Positions 1-4,650 of a stretch of DNA of 13,518 nt are shown in pieces. The translations under genes were made by a program, and so were the position numbers. Positions within the stretch are counted from its first letter, which is position 1; every line of letters starts with the position of its first letter. The DNA is from Chitinophaga pinensis (GTDB lineage: Bacteria > Bacteroidota > Bacteroidia > Chitinophagales > Chitinophagaceae), in NCBI GenBank assembly GCA_945866165.1, contig CAMBGO010000046.1, positions 1 through 13,518 of the forward strand, written 5' to 3'. The notes beneath the pieces are model-generated. The model searched no databases and was not told the origin of the DNA. It was given only the letters and a program-made list of their open reading frames with translations.

Positions 1-876
1 AATAAAGACGATGCCTTTCCCCTTTTTTACAGCCAAAGAAAATATATTTAAGTCTTGCTGGGTAATACCACTTTGTGCATCAATCATCATGAGACACACA
101 TCAGCTTCGTCCATCGCTTTTATAGCACGAATAACAGAATAAAACTCAAGGTCTTCGTGTACCTTATTTTTTCTTCTTATACCAGCAGTATCTATAAGTA
201 TGAAATCTTTTTGAAATAATTTATAATGGGTATGAATTGTATCGCGTGTCGTTCCTGCAATATCACTAACAATTGTTCGCTCAGCACCAATTAATGCATT
301 TAACAAAGATGACTTGCCAACATTCGGCTGACCAATAATTGCAAACTTTGGAATATCCAATGCCTCAGGTTCAACATCGGCTTCAATATACTTGGTAATA
401 TCATCAAGTAAATCCCCTGTTCCACTTCCAGAAATTGAAGAAAGAAAATGAGTATTCTCAAAGCCAAGTCCATAAAACTCAGTAGCCATTAACATCCTAT
501 CGCTGTTATCAACTTTATTCACAACCAAAAACACAGGCTTATTTGTTGGACGCAAAATCTTTGCCATTGCCTCATCCAAATGTGTGATACCTGTTGTAAC
601 ATCACACATAAAAACAATTGCGTTGGCTTCTTCAACTGCAATTACTACTTGCTTTCTGATTTCACGCTCAAAAACATCATCACTATCTGGAACAAACCCT
701 CCTGTATCGATTACATTAAAAGTTTTTCCATTCCATTCGCAAATTCCATATTGACGATCTCTCGTGACCCCGGGTGTATCTTCCACAATTGCCTTTCGTT
801 CCTCAAGCATTCGGTTAAAAAAAGTACTCTTACCAACATTAGGCCTTCCTACAATCGCTACTGTAAATCCATTCAT
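1..876 (-). CDS. der: Ribosome assembly GTPase Der (EngA), C-terminal part outside the window
   Basis: Der is a double-GTPase needed for maturation of the 50S ribosomal subunit. The 292 codons present cover the first G domain and most of the second. Domain 1 shows GRPNVGKS (residues 10-17), DTGG (57-60), NKVD (120-123) and the SSISGSGTGDLLD segment after about residue 146. Domain 2 shows GQPNVGKS (182-189), the AGTTRDT switch (about 207-213) and DTAG (229-232). The frame is open to base 1 and stops just before the expected second NKxD motif, so about 145 residues including the C-terminal KH-like domain are missing. The start is the ATG at 874-876, which gives the usual short MNGFTVAIVG N-terminus. 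It lies 6 bp after the stop of the secreted hypothetical gene and is probably the last or a late gene of the era operon. No frameshift is seen. Confidence 0.96.
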   Translation of the reverse strand, partial: MNGFTVAIVGRPNVGKSTFFNRMLEERKAIVEDTPGVTRDRQYGICEWNGKTFNVIDTGGFVPDSDDVFEREIRKQVVIAVEEANAIVFMCDVTTGITHLDEAMAKILRPTNKPVFLVVNKVDNSDRMLMATEFYGLGFENTHFLSSISGSGTGDLLDDITKYIEADVEPEALDIPKFAIIGQPNVGKSSLLNALIGAERTIVSDIAGTTRDTIHTHYKLFQKDFILIDTAGIRRKNKVHEDLEFYSVIRAIKAMDEADVCLMMIDAQSGITQQDLNIFSLAVKKGKGIVFI

Positions 877-882
877 AATACG

Positions 883-1641
883 TTATTTCAATGTGCTGTT
901 ATAATAATCTAAGAATCGAATTACATCCGCTTCTTTGTTAAACTTTATTTTATTTTCTTTGATCCAAGCTGTAGCATTTTCAGGCAACTGCAATTGCGAA
1001 AGAATATAATCATCTGATAATTTTTTCAATTTTATGTTGGCGAGGGCGGTACCTAAAAAATAGGATGTGCTGGTTCCAAAATAATACTTTTTTGCAGCGC
1101 CAAATAGTGAGTCTGCAACTACAACAGAGCGTTTCAAATACTTATATAAAACAGTATTGCCTTTGTTCAATTGTTGTATGAAACCAAAATAAGGGGTTTC
1201 TTCAATAATAAATCTTGATGGATCGCTTATGAATTCAATTCCATTTTGGAAATCTCCGGCAGTATTGTAAATGACAACCCGCCCAATTCCTTCATCAACA
1301 GCAAGTTCAACAGAATCGCCAGAAAGATAATGGAACTGTTGTGAAGCAAGATTGTATTTAGACATATACCTACCAATCTTCTTATTTTTCCGATCATAAA
1401 AATCTGATGGATGAAACTCGTCATAAAAAAAGGGGGATCCTTGTACCTGAGAATATTTCATCTTCTGTCCCCCAGAAGATCCAATTCCATCAATAAATAC
1501 TTCGTTGTTCACAGATGAAGCTTTTATACCATCAAGCTCTGCCCTTGTATTTTCTCTATAAGCCTGCGATATTGCAGCCTCAGAGTAGCATAATAAAGAA
1601 ATAATAAAAATATAGTAGTAAATAATTTTTAAATTTTGCAT
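883..1641 (-). CDS. Secreted hypothetical protein between era and der
   Basis: I do not recognise this 252-residue protein. It begins with a clear export signal: lysine at position 5, a hydrophobic stretch at about 6-22, and a likely cleavage after AISQ near residue 26. The mature part is mixed alpha/beta with many Tyr and Phe residues, no Cys after the signal region, no lipobox and no transmembrane segment. A GSSGG stretch near residue 54 and a FYDRKNKK segment near 80 have no motif meaning to me. It probably resides in the periplasm or is surface-exposed. It lies 21 bp after era and 6 bp before der on the same strand, so it is almost certainly co-transcribed with them. The context says little about function, because both neighbours are cytosolic ribosome-assembly GTPases. 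Length and codon use look like a normal intact gene. Confidence 0.85.
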   Translation of the reverse strand: MQNLKIIYYYIFIISLLCYSEAAISQAYRENTRAELDGIKASSVNNEVFIDGIGSSGGQKMKYSQVQGSPFFYDEFHPSDFYDRKNKKIGRYMSKYNLASQQFHYLSGDSVELAVDEGIGRVVIYNTAGDFQNGIEFISDPSRFIIEETPYFGFIQQLNKGNTVLYKYLKRSVVVADSLFGAAKKYYFGTSTSYFLGTALANIKLKKLSDDYILSQLQLPENATAWIKENKIKFNKEADVIRFLDYYNSTLK

Positions 1642-1662
1642 AGCCCTGATCTTTTTATTAAC

Positions 1663-2532
1663 TTAATTGTAGCCATACTCCTTTAAGTATAAATCATTAT
1701 TTCTCCAATTACCACGAACCTTTACATATAATTCAAGAAAAACTTTTGACCCTAAAAAAGCCTCCAGATCAATTCTTGCCAACGTACCTAATTTTTTAAT
1801 CATTGATCCTGCTCCACCAAGAAGGATGGCTTTCTGTGATTCCCTTTGTACAATTATATCAACAACAATTTTTATTAATGTATTCTTCTCCTCAAATCGT
1901 TGAACTAAAACAGCAGTTTGATAGGGTATCTCTTGTTCAAACAATTCAAATATTTTTTCCCTAACAATTTCACCGGCAAAAAACCTAGTGGGCATGTCGG
2001 TCAGGTCATCATCTGCGAAAAAGGGCTCCCCTTCTGGCAATTTGTCAACTATTCGTTTAATCAACTCTTCAATATTTTCTTTTTTAGCAGCAGAAATCAC
2101 AATGATATTTTTACCATATTTTTTGTCTGAAAAAAAAGCAACTGCTTCCTCTATTCTTTTTGTCGAAGTAAGGTCAGATTTATTAAGCACCAGAATACAT
2201 GGAACATGGATTTTGATGGATGAAAAAAGAGCATCAAGCAGTTCAAAATCATCACGCACATCAGCAATAAACAATGAAACATCTGCATCATTCATACTTG
2301 CTTTAACTGCTTGCATCATTTTTTCATGAAGCTTATACTCTGGTTCAATTATACCAGGGGTATCAGAAAATACAATTTGAAATTCAGGGCCATTTAGAAA
2401 AGCCCTGATACGATGACGGGTTGTTTGCACTTTAGAAGAAACGATGGCAAGTTTTTCCCCTACCAAGGCATTCAGCAAAGTGCTCTTCCCTGCATTTGGC
2501 TTTCCAACAATATTTACAAATCCTGATTTCAT
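1663..2532 (-). CDS. era: GTPase Era (16S rRNA-binding, 30S maturation)
   Basis: Era binds the 3' end of 16S rRNA and takes part in 30S subunit assembly. All hallmarks are present in 289 residues, close to the usual ~300: Walker A GKPNAGKS (10-17), the switch I TTRHR segment (37-41), DTPG (57-60), NKSD (117-120) and SAAK (147-150). The C-terminal KH RNA-binding domain covers about 200-289 and has the GGAG loop at 239-242, followed by KKLGTLARIDLE. The start ATG at 2530-2532 places the first G motif ten residues in, as in the family. It is the first gene of the minus-strand group era - hypothetical - der and is divergent from the initiator tRNA. A TACCTTTG box lies just upstream (2543-2550). 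Nothing is missing or altered. Confidence 0.97.
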   Translation of the reverse strand: MKSGFVNIVGKPNAGKSTLLNALVGEKLAIVSSKVQTTRHRIRAFLNGPEFQIVFSDTPGIIEPEYKLHEKMMQAVKASMNDADVSLFIADVRDDFELLDALFSSIKIHVPCILVLNKSDLTSTKRIEEAVAFFSDKKYGKNIIVISAAKKENIEELIKRIVDKLPEGEPFFADDDLTDMPTRFFAGEIVREKIFELFEQEIPYQTAVLVQRFEEKNTLIKIVVDIIVQRESQKAILLGGAGSMIKKLGTLARIDLEAFLGSKVFLELYVKVRGNWRNNDLYLKEYGYN

Positions 2533-2542
2533 GAATATTACA

Positions 2543-2550
2543 CAAAGGTA
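2543..2550 (-). promoter_or_regulatory. Putative -7 promoter box for the era operon
   Basis: Read on the minus strand this is TACCTTTG, an exact match to the Bacteroidota -7 consensus TAnnTTTG. It lies 10 bp from the era start codon, so the transcript would have almost no leader. No convincing TTTG -33 box is found at 19-21 bp spacing (the minus strand there reads GTTC), so the call rests on one element. Confidence 0.4.
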
Positions 2551-2600
2551 ACATAGTAAAAATTGTTTTGAACATAATAGATTTAAGCGTAGATTCGCAG

Positions 2601-2672
<72 letters not shown>

Positions 2673-2675
2673 CTA

Positions 2676-2703
2676 AGGCAACGTTTACGTTGCCTATTTT
2701 TTT
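2676..2703 (+). terminator. Rho-independent terminator of tRNA-fMet
   Basis: A perfect 8-bp stem AGGCAACG (2676-2683) / CGTTGCCT (2688-2695) with a TTTA loop is followed by A and seven T residues (2697-2703). It sits 4 bp after the tRNA and ends its transcript. Confidence 0.88.
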
Positions 2704-2735
2704 GCTTAAAATTCCAAATCAATATTATTCTAATC

Positions 2736-2754
2736 TGTAGGAATTAATCCTACA
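2736..2754. repeat. Inverted repeat TGTAGGA-ATTAA-TCCTACA
   Basis: A perfect 7-bp stem with a 5-base loop lies in the non-coding stretch between the two tRNA tails. No T run follows, so it is not an intrinsic terminator. It could be an operator, an element end or part of a small non-coding insertion; there is no evidence to choose between them. Confidence 0.5.
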
Positions 2755-2792
2755 AGTTGAATTATGTAGATATTTAACCAACCGTATTTGTT

Positions 2793-2813
2793 CCCTGCCT
2801 ACGGCAGGCAGGG
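2793..2813. repeat. GC-rich palindromic repeat of the CCTGCC-TACGGCAGGCAGG kind
   Basis: CCCTGCC (2793-2799) can pair with GGCAGGG (2807-2813). Alternatively CTGCC (2795-2799) pairs with GGCAG (2803-2807) around TAC. The block is strikingly GC-rich within AT-rich DNA and abuts the second tRNA tail; its last G is the first base of that tail. It resembles the short CCTGCC/GGCAGG extragenic repeats I recall from Bacteroidota genomes. That match is from memory and was not checked. Confidence 0.6.
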
Positions 2814-2830
2814 ATCCCAGCCTTCGCAAC
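2813..2830 (+). repeat. 18-bp direct repeat, copy 2 (detached tRNA-fMet 3' tail)
   Basis: This is an exact copy of tRNA positions 2656-2672 plus the following C, with no tRNA body in front of it. Like the real tRNA 3' end, it is followed within a few bases by a GCAAC/GTTGC terminator hairpin. The copy therefore looks like a displaced 'tRNA end plus terminator' unit, as left at the far junction after integration into a tRNA gene. Confidence 0.88.
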
Positions 2831-2833
2831 AGC

Positions 2834-2860
2834 AAAAAGCAACCCACTGGTTGCTTTTTT
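2834..2860 (+). terminator. Second Rho-independent terminator, after the tRNA tail copy
   Basis: A perfect 11-bp stem AAAAAGCAACC (2834-2844) / GGTTGCTTTTT (2849-2859) with a CACT loop ends in six T residues (2855-2860). It shares the GCAAC...GTTGC core with the terminator at 2676-2703. No complete gene precedes it; it probably once ended tRNA-fMet transcription. Confidence 0.85.
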
Positions 2861-2871
2861 AATTAGTTCAG

Positions 2872-3033
2872 ATGTATTATTTCGTTTACATACTTTATTC
2901 AGAGGAATTCCAAAAATATTATGTTGGACAAACGCAAGAGCTTCAGGAAAGGCTCGCAAGGCATAATCATTCATTTTTATCTACACTACTAGCGCCAGAC
3001 GATCTTATGTTTACTGTTGGAGTACCTCTGTAG
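2872..3033 (+). pseudogene. Truncated GIY-YIG nuclease gene (N-terminal third only)
   Basis: This 53-codon frame opens with a typical small single-domain GIY-YIG protein. VYILYS (about residues 5-10) holds the GIY-equivalent strand, YYVGQT (18-23) is the YIG strand, and QERLARHN (25-32) carries the conserved Arg. Family members of this type run about 80-100 residues and have a catalytic Glu in the second half. Here recognisable homology ends at about base 2967. The frame then reads through the antisense of the neighbouring DUF2807 gene's last codons to a TAG at 3031-3033. The C-terminal half and catalytic Glu are missing, so the product should be inactive. The start ATG lies 12 bp after the second terminator. 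It is most likely the relic of a mobile or tRNA-associated GIY-YIG unit, cut by a deletion or rearrangement. Confidence 0.78.
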
Positions 3034-3680
3034 TTAATGTCGCTTGCCCCTGATGCTACTGCATCTAGATTTTTTAAAGCTGTTACTTGCATACTTGAAG
3101 CTCCACTGGCAATAAGTTGAACTGAATCAGCATTTAATGAATACGCCCTTGCGTCACTCGCACCACTAAACTTGAATGTAGCTTTAGATACCTTACCGGA
3201 TATTTTCATGTCAGACGCCCCGCTAAAAACAGCATAAAGTGCGTCTAGCTCCACTTTACCATTGAATTGACTTGCACCACTAAAAACCAAGGCTAATTCT
3301 TTTGTACTCAAAAAATCATGTACAATAAAATTAGCAGCCCCAGATGCTTTTATATTCGTTAAAGTAGGAGTAGAAATATAAATATTTACCTTTGAATTAC
3401 TCCCCCACCAAGACCATGATTTTTGGCTTGAAGAAATATCCAAAACACCACCTGTTACTCTTGTGATGATTTTTTCTTGAATTGCTGCATCATCAGTTCC
3501 AATACCAATATCGTAGGAATTACCAGTTACAAAATGCACCGTAAAACTACCATGTATATTGATTTTTGAAAATGCACCCATCGCTCGTTTAGTTACACTT
3601 TTGTCTGTGAAAGTGTTTCTATTTTGAGCAAAGATATTCGTGAAACAAAGAATAGAAATTGCTAGGTAAATAATTTTCAT
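2967..3680 (-). CDS. Exported DUF2807 (putative auto-transporter adhesin, GIN domain) protein, SGAS-repeat paralogue
   Basis: This 237-residue protein belongs to the DUF2807 family, common in Bacteroidota and thought to form a repetitive beta-solenoid; its biological role is unknown. Residues 1-19 form a signal peptide ending IFAQ. The repeat is plain: SGA triplets at residues 113, 134, 153, 172, 192, 210 and 228, that is every 18-21 residues, mostly as SGAS followed by S, Q or D. A GTP-x-V segment (219-223) before the last repeat is also in the neighbour. The ATG at 3678-3680 starts 12 bp after the stop of the upstream paralogue, so the two are surely one transcript. The 3' end overlaps the truncated GIY-YIG frame on the other strand. 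The protein appears complete. Confidence 0.88.
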   Translation of the reverse strand: MKIIYLAISILCFTNIFAQNRNTFTDKSVTKRAMGAFSKINIHGSFTVHFVTGNSYDIGIGTDDAAIQEKIITRVTGGVLDISSSQKSWSWWGSNSKVNIYISTPTLTNIKASGAANFIVHDFLSTKELALVFSGASQFNGKVELDALYAVFSGASDMKISGKVSKATFKFSGASDARAYSLNADSVQLIASGASSMQVTALKNLDAVASGASDINYRGTPTVNIRSSGASSVDKNE

Positions 3681-3692
3681 TTTCTAAATTAA

Positions 3693-4406
3693 TTAAACTT
3701 TTTTGATTTTTCCCGATCCTGCAGATGTACAAGAAACAGTATTTGGTGTACCTCGATAATACATATTACCGGAACCACTAATTGATGCCTTTAAACTTTT
3801 AGCAACGGTAAGTTGGGTATTACCAGACCCACTTTTAGATATAGTACAATTCTCAGTGTACAGGTCGAAACATTGAATATTTCCCGAACCGCTAGATGAA
3901 ATTGCCGCCACAACTACATTACCCCTAAGGCGGAAGTTACCGGAACCTGCAGATTTCAATTTTAATGATTCTACGTTCACTTGGCCAGTAACATTCCCAG
4001 AACCTGCAGTTAAAATTGATAAATCATCAGATTTTAGAACCCCTTCAAGTACTATATTACCAGAACCACTAGCTTCTATTTCATTTAATATTGGCACATA
4101 AACATATGCAGTATATTTCTTACCAATCGAACGTATTTCCTTCCAAGCCAAGGATTTACCATTTTTTATATAAATATAAAGTTTCTTCTCCCTGACATCG
4201 GTAACAACATCATCGGGTGATTCTGAATGGATTACAATATCATATTTATCGGATGGAACATAAACAACATCAATACTACCCCTCATTTCAATACTGGTAA
4301 AATCCCCAAGACTCCTATGCTGCTCTTTTGATTGCGAAAACAATGAAATAGCAGAAAATACAAGAAAGGAAAAAATTGATACCCTTATCATAAAAAGATT
4401 TAACAT
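3693..4406 (-). CDS. Exported DUF2807 (putative auto-transporter adhesin, GIN domain) protein, GSGN-repeat paralogue
   Basis: This is a second DUF2807 protein, 237 residues from the ATG at 4404-4406. A TTG three codons upstream (4413-4415) is possible but unlikely. An ATG at 4389-4391 would give an even tidier signal peptide (MIRVSIFSFLVFSAISLFSQ). Counting from 4406, GSGN occurs at residues 114, 135, 154, 173, 193 and 211, and GSGK at 230. The spacing is the same as that of SGA in the downstream paralogue, so the two share one solenoid scaffold with different turn residues. Cleavage is likely near FSQ (about residue 25), followed by a periplasmic or surface location. It is the first gene of the two-gene unit and divergent from the riboswitch-controlled receptor. 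Function is not known. Confidence 0.88.
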   Translation of the reverse strand: MLNLFMIRVSIFSFLVFSAISLFSQSKEQHRSLGDFTSIEMRGSIDVVYVPSDKYDIVIHSESPDDVVTDVREKKLYIYIKNGKSLAWKEIRSIGKKYTAYVYVPILNEIEASGSGNIVLEGVLKSDDLSILTAGSGNVTGQVNVESLKLKSAGSGNFRLRGNVVVAAISSSGSGNIQCFDLYTENCTISKSGSGNTQLTVAKSLKASISGSGNMYYRGTPNTVSCTSAGSGKIKKV

Positions 4407-4479
4407 ATTACGCAACAGAAATATAAATGTTACAAGTCAAAAAATGTTTTAGAAAATTAAAAGCATGAGAAAATTGATA

Positions 4480-4487
4480 TATTTTTG
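4480..4487 (+). promoter_or_regulatory. Putative -7 promoter box for the TPP-riboswitch transcript
   Basis: TATTTTTG matches the Bacteroidota -7 consensus TAnnTTTG and ends 6 bp before the riboswitch P1 stem. Transcription would thus begin at the aptamer's 5' edge. No good TTTG -33 box is visible at the expected distance. Confidence 0.45.
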
Positions 4488-4493
4488 TATCTG

Positions 4494-4571
4494 TTCCCGG
4501 GGTGCTGAGGCAAATGCCAAGGCTGAGATCAAACCCGTAGAACCTGATCAGGGTAATGCCTGCGCAGGGAA
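4494..4571 (+). promoter_or_regulatory. TPP riboswitch (THI element)
   Basis: All conserved parts of the thiamine-pyrophosphate aptamer are present in order. P1 5' strand is TTCCC (4494-4498), followed by GGGGTGCT (4499-4506), a short P3 hairpin GGC-AAAT-GCC (4509-4518), CTGAGA (4523-4528), ACCC (4533-4536), ACCTGATC (4542-4549), GGGTAATGCC (4551-4560), GCGCAGGGA (4562-4570) and P1 3' strand GGGAA (4567-4571). The CTGAGA loop recognises the pyrimidine ring; the GCGCAGGGA side takes part in pyrophosphate binding. P3 is short, as in compact bacterial versions. It lies in the 5' leader of the TonB-dependent receptor at 4651. TPP riboswitches in bacteria normally turn expression off when TPP is plentiful. 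Confidence 0.96.
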
Positions 4572-4596
4572 GGTCAGAGCACATTTCTCCCCTTTC

Positions 4597-4648
4597 CTGT
4601 TTTTGTAAACCAATCCGGTTGCTTAGCAATCAGACAAAACAAAAACAG
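4597..4648 (+). promoter_or_regulatory. Possible expression platform: hairpin masking the receptor's start region
   Basis: CTGTTTTTGT (4597-4606) is perfectly complementary to ACAAAAACAG (4639-4648), which ends 2 nt before the ATG at 4651. A competing stem, CAGGGAAGG (4565-4573) with CCTTTCCTG (4591-4599, one G-U pair), uses the P1 3' strand and overlaps the first pairing by three bases. A consistent model is: TPP bound, P1 forms, the long-range hairpin masks the start; TPP absent, the competing stem forms and the start is free. The pairings are seen; the switch mechanism is inferred. Confidence 0.5.
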
Positions 4649-4650
4649 TT

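Noticed and set aside
580..912. A 110-codon plus-strand frame
   Set aside because: It is opposite to der, whose GTPase motifs make the minus strand the coding one.
2774..2974. A 66-codon minus-strand frame ending with a PACRRQG segment
   Set aside because: It is antisense to the GIY-YIG relic, the second terminator and the GC-rich repeat; the PACRRQG piece is translated palindrome.
4565..4604. CAGGGAAGG/CCTTTCCTG stem followed by GTTTTT read as an intrinsic terminator
   Set aside because: The stem uses P1's 3' strand, so ligand binding would prevent termination and turn the gene on, against the usual off logic of TPP switches. An anti-masking stem fits better, though a terminator is not excluded.
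4408..4629. A 73-codon minus-strand frame upstream of the DUF2807 pair
   Set aside because: It is antisense to the TPP riboswitch, whose conserved bases explain the sequence fully.
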